A DNA stretch of 64,000 bases from Aquirufa nivalisilvae. Its GTDB lineage: Bacteria > Bacteroidota > Bacteroidia > Cytophagales > Spirosomataceae. Made by a program: the position numbers and the translations under genes. Location of the stretch: contig NZ_SEWX01000003.1 of NCBI RefSeq assembly GCF_004307455.1, positions 62,001-126,000 on the forward strand. Direction: 5' to 3'. Below the pieces are notes generated by a model that searched no databases, had not been told where the DNA came from, and saw only the letters and a list, made by a program, of their open reading frames with translations. This document shows positions 17,541 through 26,677 of the stretch, piece after piece. Each line of letters begins with the position of its first letter. The first letter of the stretch is position 1.

Positions 17541-18650
17541 ATGAAATACTTGATTTTCATTTGGTCTTTTGCACCCTTGTTTGCCATGGCACAATTGAGT
17601 CAGCGTCAAAAGGATTCATTAGCGGCTTGTCATGTGCCTTTGCCTTCCAAGCGTGGATTTGTTAAAACGAATTTGGTTCAAAAAAGCATTTCCAAATCAT
17701 CGGCCTTTCTGGGTATGAAAAAAATCCCATCAGGAGCATTTGATATGGGAGCTCATGATGAAAAAGGTAGAACAGATGAATACCCCGTTCATCGTGTGGC
17801 AGTTAAAGCATTTTGGATGGATGAAACAGAAGTGACTAATGCTCAATTTGCGGCATTTGTGGCTGCTACAGGTTACGTAACTACGGCTGAAAAAGCCGTT
17901 TCATGGGATGAATTAAAAAAACAAGTGCCTGCTGGTACGCCTCGTCCACCAGATTCACTATTAGCCCCAAGTTCTTTGGTTTTTGTTCCTACCACAGGGC
18001 CTGTCAATTTGGTGGATTATAGCCAATGGTGGCAATTTGTGCGCGGTGCCGATTGGCGCCATCCAGAAGGACCTCATTCAACTATAGTCGGGAAAGAAAA
18101 TCACCCTGTCGTGCAAGTCTCTTGGGATGATGCCCAGGCTTATGCAAGATGGGCTGGAAAACGATTACCTACTGAAGCAGAATGGGAATGGGCTGCACGT
18201 GGAGGTCTAAAGAATCTAGAATTTCCATGGGGTTCAGAACCGATTGATTCGGGTGTATTCAAAGCTAATACTTGGCAAGGTAAATTTCCATATAATGATG
18301 AAGCCAAAGACGGATATCAGCATACTACGGCTCCCGTCAAGCAATTTACATCCAATGGTTATGGTTTATATGATATAGCTGGCAATGTCTGGGAATGGTG
18401 TTTTGATAATTACCGACATGATTATTACGCCACTTTAAAAAAGAAAGGAACCCTTGTGCTAAATCCCAAAGGGCCCTTGAATAGCTATGATCCGGATGAA
18501 CCGGGTATTCCTAAAAAAGTGATGCGTGGCGGTTCATTTTTGTGCAATGATTCCTATTGTGCATCTTATCGCAGTTCAGCCCGCATGAAATCAAGTCCAG
18601 ATTCTGGTCTCATGCATACGGGCTTTCGTTGCGTGAAAGATATTAATTAG
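17541..18650 (+). CDS. Formylglycine-generating enzyme (sulfatase-activating)
   Basis: A 369-residue secreted protein (signal peptide about 1-18, ending AMAQ). The FGE-sulfatase domain runs from about 58 to the end, with IPSGAFDMGA, DETEVTNAQFAAFV, HPVVQVSWDDAQAYARWAG, RLPTEAEWEWAARGG, NVWEWC and GFRC motifs. The redox-active, copper-binding cysteine pair is kept as C335 and C340 in GGSFLCNDSYC, so this is likely a working aerobic FGE and not just a fold relative. It would oxidise the active-site Cys of sulfatases such as the double one encoded about 4 kb away. The start at 17541 is preferred because it gives a clean signal peptide. Its 3' end overlaps the convergent receptor gene by 8 bases. 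Confidence 0.9.
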   Translation: MKYLIFIWSFAPLFAMAQLSQRQKDSLAACHVPLPSKRGFVKTNLVQKSISKSSAFLGMKKIPSGAFDMGAHDEKGRTDEYPVHRVAVKAFWMDETEVTNAQFAAFVAATGYVTTAEKAVSWDELKKQVPAGTPRPPDSLLAPSSLVFVPTTGPVNLVDYSQWWQFVRGADWRHPEGPHSTIVGKENHPVVQVSWDDAQAYARWAGKRLPTEAEWEWAARGGLKNLEFPWGSEPIDSGVFKANTWQGKFPYNDEAKDGYQHTTAPVKQFTSNGYGLYDIAGNVWEWCFDNYRHDYYATLKKKGTLVLNPKGPLNSYDPDEPGIPKKVMRGGSFLCNDSYCASYRSSARMKSSPDSGLMHTGFRCVKDIN

Positions 18651-21087
18651 TGTTTTTAACTCGTCCTTTTTCAGATTCCAATCCCGTACTTCTCTCTCGA
18701 GCGGCTTTAATACTGGTATTGCCAAATCGATAACTGAAGTTTAAACGGACTACTCGAGTTTCTCCTCTGCTTTTTACAAATACATCTAGATCCGCATATT
18801 TAATCGTAGCATTGGGGATTTGAGTGTAGAGAATATCGCTGGCATTCAAACGAAGTGTTCCTTTTTTATTCATAATGGTTTTCTGAATACCGAGATTTAG
18901 CGCTCCCCCAGATTGGAAATTGAATGCTTGTTCCAATCCGCCTGTAAAGTATTGACCACCGACTTCTATTTTAACATCATGTTTCAAACTAAAGGTGTGA
19001 TTGGAATTGAGATATAGCATATTTCCCACAGGATTGATGGAAGTTTGATCAAGTTTTCCTGTTAATTCAACATGATTTAAGTAAATATCTGTATTGCTTG
19101 TCCACCATGATTTAATCGGAATAGGTAGAGAAAATCCCAAGCTATAGGTTACTCTTTGAGCTAAATTATCCGTCGTTTGGTAGGTCACACGCTTTTCTGT
19201 GTCTTGTTTCAACAGTTGAGTGATAACTTGATCCGTATGACTATATGCCAATGAAGTGGTATATGCCCCCGCATAAGTATGTGTAAATTCAAATGAATTG
19301 GTTAATTGGGGCAATAAATTAGGGTTACCAACTTCATAGTTGTAATTATCAATGTAGAAAATGAACGGGTTCATGGAACTGTATTGAGGTCGGTCAATGC
19401 GACGGCTGTATTTTAGGCCTAAGTTATGTTTTTTGTTGGCCTCAAACTGGAGAAATGCACTTGGAAAAATTTGGAAATAGGAACGATTGAAACTAGAATC
19501 AGGAACGTTTGACTTATATGAAATGGATTTTCCTTGGGCAATTGTCCATTCCCCTCGTAAGCCCAATTGATAACTCCATTTACCTAATTTTTTATCTTGA
19601 TTAATGTAAGCCGCATGGATTTGCTCATTGTACTGGAATCGATTGCTTAATGCATCAAGGAACGAGTAGGAAGGGTTTTCTTTGGTCCGACTAGTAAATT
19701 GTACATCATTATCTGTATTCACTAAACTTGATTTTATACCCATTCCCCATTTGGTTGTTTTATTGACGGGTAGTACATAATCGGACTTAAATGAATATTG
19801 ATCAATATTAGATAAGGATTGAGTACGGATTAGGGAATCACTTTTTATCGGATTATTGGTTGCGCCAAACCATTGAGTTAAATAGACGCTTGTACCTTGG
19901 TCATGAAAACGAGCATAATCAAGGTCGATAGTAAGTTCTTTCCCTGTGCTATCATAACTATGTTTATAATTGAAATTAGTGGCGATGTTAGAAAATGGAT
20001 TATCTAAGGTATTATAGGTGTCTAGTTGACTTAGCATTTGATTATTCAAATTTCTTTGCGTTGTGCGGTTGATTCCATGATACAAATCAGTTTGACTTCT
20101 ACCTCCAGAGACGAGAAGGCCTAGGGTAGTTTTGGGAGAATAGGTCCAGTCTACTCCAGCTTTTAATTGGGCATTTTGGGCAATGTAATTATAGAAGGAA
20201 TTGGAATTCCAAACTTCACCTTGCTTGGCGAATTGACGAGTGATATCAATGGTATTCATGTTGGGTTGATGAACATAGGATCCATTACTAAACCAATTCC
20301 AATTGCTTTTACGGTAATTGAGATTGAAACCGACTCGTCCTCGCGTATAATATCCTTGTCCCAAAGTAGCATTTACCGAGCCATTCATGCCCATTTGCGT
20401 ATTTTTCTTGAGTTTGATGTTTAAGATACCGGCAGTTCCAGCGGCATCGTATTTGGCAGAGGGATTACTAATAATTTCTAATTGAGCAATTTGATCCGCT
20501 CCCAGATTTCGCAAATAATTGTTCAAGTCTCTGCCCGTTAGATAAGAGATTTTTCCATCAATCATCACTTTGGCACCTTGTTTGCCCCGAATACTGATGT
20601 TCCCATCTTTATCTACAATCACTCCAGGAGATTTTTCAATCACTTCCATGGCCGAATTTCCTGCTGCCATGACAGAGTTTTCTACGTTGACCACTGTTTT
20701 GTCCACTAAGTTTTCTATGAATGGCTTAGTTGCTTTGATTTCAACATTGGCCAACTCGGTAGAGGATGGATCCAATTGGATGGTACCTAGATCAATTTGA
20801 CTATTGGATTTTATCTCATCCATTTTAATCACACGTGCCTGATAGCCTGTTGATTGAATTTTAAGTGTAAATAGACCTTCAGGTAAATGCTGGGCATTTA
20901 GTATTCCATGTTCATCGGAGATAAAGCCCTTGACTAAAGTGGAATCAGCGCTTTTTCTTAGTAAAATGGAAGCATATGGGATAGCTTGTTTTTTTTCATC
21001 GACAATCTTGGCTTTTATACTTGATTGTCCAAACGTCGTTAATTGTATTAAAATAAGACACAGGGTTGTTAATAATAGGTTTTTCAT
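18643..21087 (-). CDS. TonB-dependent receptor, outer-membrane beta-barrel family 3 (copy 1)
   Basis: An 814-residue outer-membrane protein: signal peptide (1-20), a carboxypeptidase-regulatory-like Ig domain (about 22-105), a TonB plug (about 120-225; MAAGNSAMEVIEKSPGVIVD and QLEIISNPSAKYDA are typical), and a beta-barrel to the C-terminus (strand ending LNFSYRFG before a short charged tail). This is the OMP_b-brl_3 type common in Bacteroidota and not the SusC type, and there is no SusD gene next to it. It imports an unknown ligand using TonB energy. It is closely related along its length to the gene at 21339. Confidence 0.85.
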   Translation of the reverse strand: MKNLLLTTLCLILIQLTTFGQSSIKAKIVDEKKQAIPYASILLRKSADSTLVKGFISDEHGILNAQHLPEGLFTLKIQSTGYQARVIKMDEIKSNSQIDLGTIQLDPSSTELANVEIKATKPFIENLVDKTVVNVENSVMAAGNSAMEVIEKSPGVIVDKDGNISIRGKQGAKVMIDGKISYLTGRDLNNYLRNLGADQIAQLEIISNPSAKYDAAGTAGILNIKLKKNTQMGMNGSVNATLGQGYYTRGRVGFNLNYRKSNWNWFSNGSYVHQPNMNTIDITRQFAKQGEVWNSNSFYNYIAQNAQLKAGVDWTYSPKTTLGLLVSGGRSQTDLYHGINRTTQRNLNNQMLSQLDTYNTLDNPFSNIATNFNYKHSYDSTGKELTIDLDYARFHDQGTSVYLTQWFGATNNPIKSDSLIRTQSLSNIDQYSFKSDYVLPVNKTTKWGMGIKSSLVNTDNDVQFTSRTKENPSYSFLDALSNRFQYNEQIHAAYINQDKKLGKWSYQLGLRGEWTIAQGKSISYKSNVPDSSFNRSYFQIFPSAFLQFEANKKHNLGLKYSRRIDRPQYSSMNPFIFYIDNYNYEVGNPNLLPQLTNSFEFTHTYAGAYTTSLAYSHTDQVITQLLKQDTEKRVTYQTTDNLAQRVTYSLGFSLPIPIKSWWTSNTDIYLNHVELTGKLDQTSINPVGNMLYLNSNHTFSLKHDVKIEVGGQYFTGGLEQAFNFQSGGALNLGIQKTIMNKKGTLRLNASDILYTQIPNATIKYADLDVFVKSRGETRVVRLNFSYRFGNTSIKAARERSTGLESEKGRVKNTN

Positions 21088-21238
21088 TAGGTGGATTGTT
21101 TGATTGGTTTTAATTTGACACAGAAATGCTAGGGTAAAAATTACCTAGGCGTATTAAAAAATAGTGGTGGAGAATAGATAGAAGAATGAGGTTTGGGTCA
21201 AAAAATACCTAAACAATATTCTTGTTGAAATCTGGATA

Positions 21239-21272
21239 CAAAAAAACAAGGACGAACCTAGATTCGCCCTTG
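21239..21272 (-). terminator. Intrinsic terminator after TonB receptor copy 2
   Basis: On the minus strand a 10-bp stem with one mismatch (21263-21272 with 21247-21256, 6-base loop) is followed by a run of T (A run at 21239-21246 on the plus strand). It lies about 65 bases past the stop at 21339. Confidence 0.7.
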
Positions 21273-21338
21273 TCGGAGAGTTAAAAACTGTTAAGCTTTA
21301 ACATCTTTTAAGAAATTGACTATTAGTTGGTTATGGCA

Positions 21339-23786
21339 TTAGTTGGCACCTTTAACTCGGCCTTTTTCATCATCTAAGCCAGTATTTCTATTACGAGCAC
21401 CTTTAACTGCCGTATTACCAAATCGATAAGTGAAATTGAATCGAACGACACGCGTATCATTTCTATTTTTCACAGTTATATCAATGTCACTGTATTTGAT
21501 AGTTGCCATCGGATTTTGAGTATATAAAATATCGCTGGCGTTTAAGCGGATAGTTCCTTTTTTATTCAAGACTGTTTTTTGGATACCTACGTTCAAAGAA
21601 CCTCCAGGGCCAAAATTAAAGGCTTGCTCTAATCCACCTGAGAAATATTGTCCACCTAATTCTAGTTTGATGTCATTTTTCAGACTAAACGTATGGTTGG
21701 AGTTGATGTAAAACATATTTCCCACTGGGTTGATTTGGGCTTGATCTACTTTACCCGTTAATTCATTGTGATTCAATTGGATGTCGGTATTACTTGTCCA
21801 CCATTTTGTTACTGGGATAGGCAAAGAGAAACTTAAGTTGTAAGAAGTTCTTTGCGCTAAGTTGGCAGAAGTTTGATACGTTTTACGCGCCTCCGTATCT
21901 TGTTTTAATAATTGAGTGATCACATCATCCGTATGGCTATATCCAAAAGTAGTGTTGAATGCTCCTTTGAATGTGTGGGTTAATTCAAATGAATTGGTTA
22001 ACTGTGGCATCAACATAGGATTACCCACTTGATAAGTATAATTGTCTAGGAAGAAAACGAATGGATTTAAGTCGGAATATCCTGGACGGTTAATTCTGCG
22101 GCTATAGTTCAAACCAAAAGTATGGTTTTTGTTTGCTTCATATTGAACAAAGGCACTTGGGAACAATTGTTTGTAATCGCGGTGGAATGAAGAATCTGGA
22201 GCAGAATTTCCATAAGCCATCGATTTTCCATCGGCAATAGTCCATTCTCCACGTAAGCCAATTTGATAACTCCATTTACCCAATTTACGCTCTGTATTTA
22301 AATAAACGGCGTGGATTTGTTCCTCATACATAAAGCGGTTACTTTGTTTGTTTAGGAAGGTATAGTCCGCGTCGCTCGCTGTTTTACCTCTAAACTGAAG
22401 GTCGTTATCCGTTTTTACATAACTGGATTTTACACCCATTCCCCATTTACTGGTTTTGCTAATTGGTAATACATAATCAGATTTGAAAGAGTATTGGTCA
22501 ATGTTGGAAAATGCACCAGTACGTAAAAGGGAGTCATTTTTGATTTTATTAAACTCGGAGCCATACCACTGTGTCAAATAATCATTTTGATTTTTATCCA
22601 CATAGCGAGCATAATCCAAATCGATGGTTAATTCTTTACCTGTGCTATCAAATGTATGCTTGAAGTTGATGTTATTAGCAAAGTTATGGAATGGATTATC
22701 CATGGAATTATAAGTGTCTAACTTACTCAAGATGGCATTAGTTGCCAGATTACGTTGCGTAGATTGATTTAACCCATTGTTTAACGTAGTTTGGTTTAAG
22801 CCTCCTGAGAATAAAATACCTAAAGTTGTTTTTTTGTTGACCGTCCAGTCTGCCCCTACTTTCATAGAAGTATAAGTCCCTTTGAATGGGAATTCGGTAG
22901 TGGAATTCCAAACTTCATTTTGGGCACGGAAATATCGTGTGATGTTATTATTCTGTAGGTTATTTCTTCCAAAATAGGAGGCATTTCCAAAAATATTCCA
23001 GCCATTATTGCGGTAGTTTAAATTTAAACCAGCGCTGGAACGAGTATATACTCCTTGACCAATAGTTCCATTAACAGAGCCATTCATGCCCATGTTCACA
23101 TTCTTCTTCATTTTAATGTTGATGATACCTGCAGTACCAGCAGCATCATATTTGGAAGAAGGATTGGTCATAATTTCTAATTGAGAAATTTGATCAGCAG
23201 AAAGATTACGTAAGAAGTTACTCAAATCGTTACCTGATAGATAAGAGATTTTACCATCAATCATCACTTTGACGCCTTGCTTTCCTCTTAAACTGATATT
23301 ACCATCTTTGTCAACAATAACCCCTGGAGAGCGTTCTAATACCTCCATGGCCGAGTTACCAGCGGCCATTACCGAGTTTTCTACATTGACTACAGTTTTA
23401 TCTAATTGTCTCTCAATAAAAGGTTTAGTTGCTTTAACTACCACTTCATTTAGTTGAGTAGAAACGGGTTCAAGGGCAATAACGCCTAAATCCAATTGGG
23501 TGTTGGCATTAACTTCGCCCAGTTTTTTAGAGTAGGCTTTATAGCCTGTGAATTGAATTTTTAAGGTGTAATTTCCTTTGGGTAAAGCGGAGGCTTTTAA
23601 TTCACCATTTTCATCGGTGATAAATCCTTTTACTAAGGTGGAATCACTTGCTTTTCTTAAAAGAACAGAAGCAAAAGGAACTGGCTGATTTTTTTCATCT
23701 CGGATTTTAGCCGAAAGCCCGTTATCTGCAAATGCGAGGAGTGGGGCAACAATGGATAATAGTGTTGATAAAATAAAGGTTTTCAT
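21339..23786 (-). CDS. TonB-dependent receptor, outer-membrane beta-barrel family 3 (copy 2)
   Basis: An 815-residue paralogue of the receptor downstream, with the same order: signal peptide (1-20), carboxypeptidase-like Ig domain, plug (MAAGNSAMEVLERSPGVIVD, QLEIMTNPSSKYDA), barrel ending LNFTYRFG-like and a short charged tail. Most differences are in predicted extracellular loops of the barrel, as expected if the two take different ligands. It has its own upstream region with a -7 box at 23882-23889 and its own terminator, so the two copies are probably expressed separately. The ligand is unknown; the next gene upstream is a PQQ sugar dehydrogenase. Confidence 0.85.
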   Translation of the reverse strand: MKTFILSTLLSIVAPLLAFADNGLSAKIRDEKNQPVPFASVLLRKASDSTLVKGFITDENGELKASALPKGNYTLKIQFTGYKAYSKKLGEVNANTQLDLGVIALEPVSTQLNEVVVKATKPFIERQLDKTVVNVENSVMAAGNSAMEVLERSPGVIVDKDGNISLRGKQGVKVMIDGKISYLSGNDLSNFLRNLSADQISQLEIMTNPSSKYDAAGTAGIINIKMKKNVNMGMNGSVNGTIGQGVYTRSSAGLNLNYRNNGWNIFGNASYFGRNNLQNNNITRYFRAQNEVWNSTTEFPFKGTYTSMKVGADWTVNKKTTLGILFSGGLNQTTLNNGLNQSTQRNLATNAILSKLDTYNSMDNPFHNFANNINFKHTFDSTGKELTIDLDYARYVDKNQNDYLTQWYGSEFNKIKNDSLLRTGAFSNIDQYSFKSDYVLPISKTSKWGMGVKSSYVKTDNDLQFRGKTASDADYTFLNKQSNRFMYEEQIHAVYLNTERKLGKWSYQIGLRGEWTIADGKSMAYGNSAPDSSFHRDYKQLFPSAFVQYEANKNHTFGLNYSRRINRPGYSDLNPFVFFLDNYTYQVGNPMLMPQLTNSFELTHTFKGAFNTTFGYSHTDDVITQLLKQDTEARKTYQTSANLAQRTSYNLSFSLPIPVTKWWTSNTDIQLNHNELTGKVDQAQINPVGNMFYINSNHTFSLKNDIKLELGGQYFSGGLEQAFNFGPGGSLNVGIQKTVLNKKGTIRLNASDILYTQNPMATIKYSDIDITVKNRNDTRVVRFNFTYRFGNTAVKGARNRNTGLDDEKGRVKGAN

Positions 23787-23881
23787 TAGGCGGATTGAAT
23801 TAATTTATTGGTTGTTTAACAGAGAACGAGTCGAAGATGCAAACAAGACCTCAAGGGTTGCATGTCTCTCTTTTGACAATG

Positions 23882-23889
23882 CAAAGCTA
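23882..23889 (-). promoter_or_regulatory. Probable -7 box for TonB receptor copy 2
   Basis: On the minus strand TAGCTTTG matches TAnnTTTG exactly, about 95 bases before the start codon at 23786. The -33 TTG is not evident at the usual distance. Confidence 0.4.
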
Positions 23890-24055
23890 TACTAGGTACT
23901 TTGTTATGCATAGTACTATATGACAAACAATAAAATGTTTTGGATGAGTGGTAAATAGCAAGGGCAAATTGTAAAATACCTGCTAGGACTAGGGGAAATC
24001 GATTATCAATAAATTGGACAATAGATATAAATTCTCATTCGTTTGGCTTGTAAAA

Positions 24056-24096
24056 AAACAACGCTGTCAAGGTTCCAAACCTTGACAGCGTTGTTT
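24056..24096. repeat. Palindromic repeat, copy 3 (likely also a terminator)
   Basis: The core AACGCTGTCAAGGTT with its exact reverse complement around a 3-base loop is extended by four more paired bases on each side, giving a 19-bp perfect stem (24056-24074 with 24078-24096). It lies 24 bases past the stop of the gene ending at 24120 on the minus strand, with A/T runs on both flanks, so it can end that transcript. Confidence 0.85.
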
Positions 24097-24119
24097 CAAA
24101 CAATCTTAAATTTTTAAAT

Positions 24120-25532
24120 TTATTGTGGTCTCAAGCGGAAAACCATACCAGGATTTTCAACGCCTACATATAAATAACCGTCTACACCCATTTTCACATT
24201 ACGCATACGACCTAAATTAACTAGTACCTTTTCTTGGGAAACAACTTTGTTATTTTTAACGACTACACGGTTCATGTAATTAAAACGTAAAGAGCCAATC
24301 ATTAAATTTCCTTTCCAAGCTGGATACTTATCACTATCTACAAAGGCTAAGCCTGATGGTGCAATGGAAGGAAGATAATAGGTGATAGGTTGTTCCATTC
24401 CTTCTTTCTTCGAAATATTCGTGATCGGCTTACCATCATAATTGATTCCATAAGAGATTGTTGGCCAACCATAATTCTTACCCGCTTGGATAATGTTAAT
24501 TTCATCTCCACCACGTGGACCATGTTCCGTTTCCCAGATAGCTCCTGTATAAGGGTTTAAGGTTAAGCCTTGCGGGTTTCTTTGTCCATAGGAATAAATG
24601 CTGTGATGAAATTTAGCTTGGTCTTTTCCTACGAATGGATTGTCATTTGGAATACTTCCATCATCATTTAAGCGGTGGATTTTACCATTATCATTATCCG
24701 TTTCTTGAGGGAATACTTTTTCCATGCCTCTTTCACCCACACTAAAAAATAGATGTCCTTGTTTATCGAAGGCAATCCGCGATCCAAAGTGGTGGAAGGT
24801 TTTGGTATAAGGAAGGGATTCAAAAATATCTTGAGATTCAACCCACTCATTATTTTTGATTTTACCTCTAACAATTCCAGTGGCTGTGACAGTTTGACCT
24901 CCTTCTGTTTTAAATTTAGAATAAGACATATAAACCCAACCGTTGGAAGCATAGTTGGGATGTAAAACCACATCTAATAATCCACCCTGACCTTTGGCCA
25001 TCACCGCTGGTGTACCTTTAATGGCTGTTTTATGTTGTTTTTGGTCCACTAAGTACAAAGTACCTGCACGATCAGTAACTAAATAATCTTTGTTAGGTAA
25101 TTGGGCAAAACCCCATGGACTTTCTAATCCAGTCACTATGGTGTCTAAAACCACTGTCATTCCCTCGGATTTGAAAATATTGGAAGTAGGCTTATTAGCA
25201 AATTTATATTGATCTACACTGGCTAATTTCTCCGTAATTAGGTCAGCTAATTTTTCGATGTCTTTAGCACTTAAGGCTGCTTTCCAAGAGGGCATACCTA
25301 AATCAGCATATCCATTTGTGATGGATGCGATCAATTCGGGTTTGCTTTTACCATGTTTCCAAGCGCGATCCACAAAGGCATCTACTTTTTCACCATGGCA
25401 GCTAGAACAATATTGGGTATAGGTTTTTTCCGTGGATTCATCCACTAAAGCTTTTTTAGGAGCATTGTTTAATGACATGATGCTGATGGATGCCACCGCA
25501 ATTCCACCCAAAATACTGAGTCTTTTATACAT
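24120..25532 (-). CDS. PQQ-dependent aldose sugar dehydrogenase with N-terminal cytochrome c
   Basis: A 470-residue secreted protein: export segment (about 1-22), a monohaem cytochrome c domain (C42-S-S-C45-H46, about 35-95) and a six-bladed PQQ glucose/aldose dehydrogenase propeller (about 125-470). Diagnostic propeller motifs are LESPWGFAQLP, FHHFGSRIAFD, FFSVGERG and EHGPRGGDEINIIQAGKNYGWP. Relatives oxidise aldoses to lactones in the periplasm with PQQ and Ca2+; here the fused haem could pass electrons on. The domain order (haem first) is the reverse of the other propeller/haem protein at 2815. It is monocistronic. Confidence 0.88.
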   Translation of the reverse strand: MYKRLSILGGIAVASISIMSLNNAPKKALVDESTEKTYTQYCSSCHGEKVDAFVDRAWKHGKSKPELIASITNGYADLGMPSWKAALSAKDIEKLADLITEKLASVDQYKFANKPTSNIFKSEGMTVVLDTIVTGLESPWGFAQLPNKDYLVTDRAGTLYLVDQKQHKTAIKGTPAVMAKGQGGLLDVVLHPNYASNGWVYMSYSKFKTEGGQTVTATGIVRGKIKNNEWVESQDIFESLPYTKTFHHFGSRIAFDKQGHLFFSVGERGMEKVFPQETDNDNGKIHRLNDDGSIPNDNPFVGKDQAKFHHSIYSYGQRNPQGLTLNPYTGAIWETEHGPRGGDEINIIQAGKNYGWPTISYGINYDGKPITNISKKEGMEQPITYYLPSIAPSGLAFVDSDKYPAWKGNLMIGSLRFNYMNRVVVKNNKVVSQEKVLVNLGRMRNVKMGVDGYLYVGVENPGMVFRLRPQ

Positions 25533-25678
25533 TGTAGTAAAATTAAAGGGTCAATTTTCTTTTCAATTGTTGCACTAAGCTAAAAATAAATTGTCAAAAT
25601 TTTATCTAGTTCTATCCGCTTAAAAAAGAGGAACATTTCTATATTTTTTTTACATTAGACTTTCAAACCTATTAAACC

Positions 25679-26656
25679 ATGAAAAAGTTTCTATTGATTT
25701 GCCTTGGGCTAATCTCTTGGAGTGTATCTGCGCAAGATTCTTCCAATTCTTGGAACATCATTACATCTCAGCAGCCTGCTCAAAAAAGACATGAAAGCTC
25801 CATGGTGGAATGTGATGGAAAATTTTATGCTTTAGGAGGAAGAGGAAAAAGACCCATCGAGGAGTTTGATCCAAAAACTTCCAATTGGACTGTTTTGGCA
25901 GATGCTCCTATGGAGTTTCATCATTTTCAGGCCATCTCATTTCAACATGAAATCTATGTCATAGGAGCCTTAACAGGAAATTATCCGCACGAAAAACCAA
26001 TTCCTCAATTTTTGATATTTAATCCCAAAACTAAAACTTGGAGAGAAGGAGCCACGATTCCTGCCGATCGATTGAGAGGTTCTGTCGGGGTGTTTACCCG
26101 TGGAAATAAAATTTATTTAGTAGCAGGAATTATGGACGGTCACTATGATGGGCATGTCAAGTGGTTTGATGAATATGATACTAAAACCAATACATGGAAA
26201 ATACTGCCTGATGCTCCTAGAGCCAGAGATCATTTTCAGGCTGTCATGGTGGGGAAAGATAAGGCCTATGTGGCTGGAGGTAGAACTTCATATGCTAAGA
26301 TTGGTAAAGTGCTAGATCTATGCATGAAAGAAGTGGACGTCTTTGATTTTAAAAGCAATCAATGGTCAACATTGGCTGAGGGACTCCCTACTTTACGAGC
26401 TGGCACATCTTCCATTGCCAATGGTCCCTACTTAGTTGTTATGAATGGAGAAAGTGTGAAGCAAGTTCCTGCCCACTCGGAAGTAGAAGTGTTAGATACC
26501 AGAACAGGGGCTTGGTCTAGTCTACCTAATTTGTTACAAGGTAGACACGGGACAGGCGTAGTCTATTGGAAAGGAAAAATTTATGTGGTAGCGGGTAGTG
26601 CCAATCGAGGCGGAGGCCCAGAACTCAATGAAATGGAGTGTTTATCATGGAGATAA
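25679..26656 (+). CDS. Kelch-repeat beta-propeller protein, secreted
   Basis: A 325-residue protein with a signal peptide (about 1-19, ending VSAQ) and six kelch-type repeats of about 45-50 residues, seen as GKFYALGGRG, HEIYVIGALTG, KIYLVAGIMDG, KAYVAGGRTS, PYLVVMNGES and KIYVVAGSANRGGG, each followed by a conserved W and a DT/DxK strand. Such propellers bind carbohydrates or proteins; a galactose-oxidase-like catalytic site cannot be shown here. It is the first gene of the plus-strand operon: its stop at 26656 lies 21 bases before the next ATG. Confidence 0.85.
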   Translation: MKKFLLICLGLISWSVSAQDSSNSWNIITSQQPAQKRHESSMVECDGKFYALGGRGKRPIEEFDPKTSNWTVLADAPMEFHHFQAISFQHEIYVIGALTGNYPHEKPIPQFLIFNPKTKTWREGATIPADRLRGSVGVFTRGNKIYLVAGIMDGHYDGHVKWFDEYDTKTNTWKILPDAPRARDHFQAVMVGKDKAYVAGGRTSYAKIGKVLDLCMKEVDVFDFKSNQWSTLAEGLPTLRAGTSSIANGPYLVVMNGESVKQVPAHSEVEVLDTRTGAWSSLPNLLQGRHGTGVVYWKGKIYVVAGSANRGGGPELNEMECLSWR

Positions 26657-26677
26657 TTGAACCTATACACCACTGCC

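Larger units (their letters stand above)
23787..24119. other. Intergenic region upstream of TonB receptor copy 2
   Basis: 333 bases without a gene. They hold a -7 box on the minus strand (23882-23889) and palindromic repeat copy 3 (24056-24096), which is close to the stop of the PQQ dehydrogenase gene. I saw nothing else recognisable in the AT-rich stretch between them. Confidence 0.6.
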
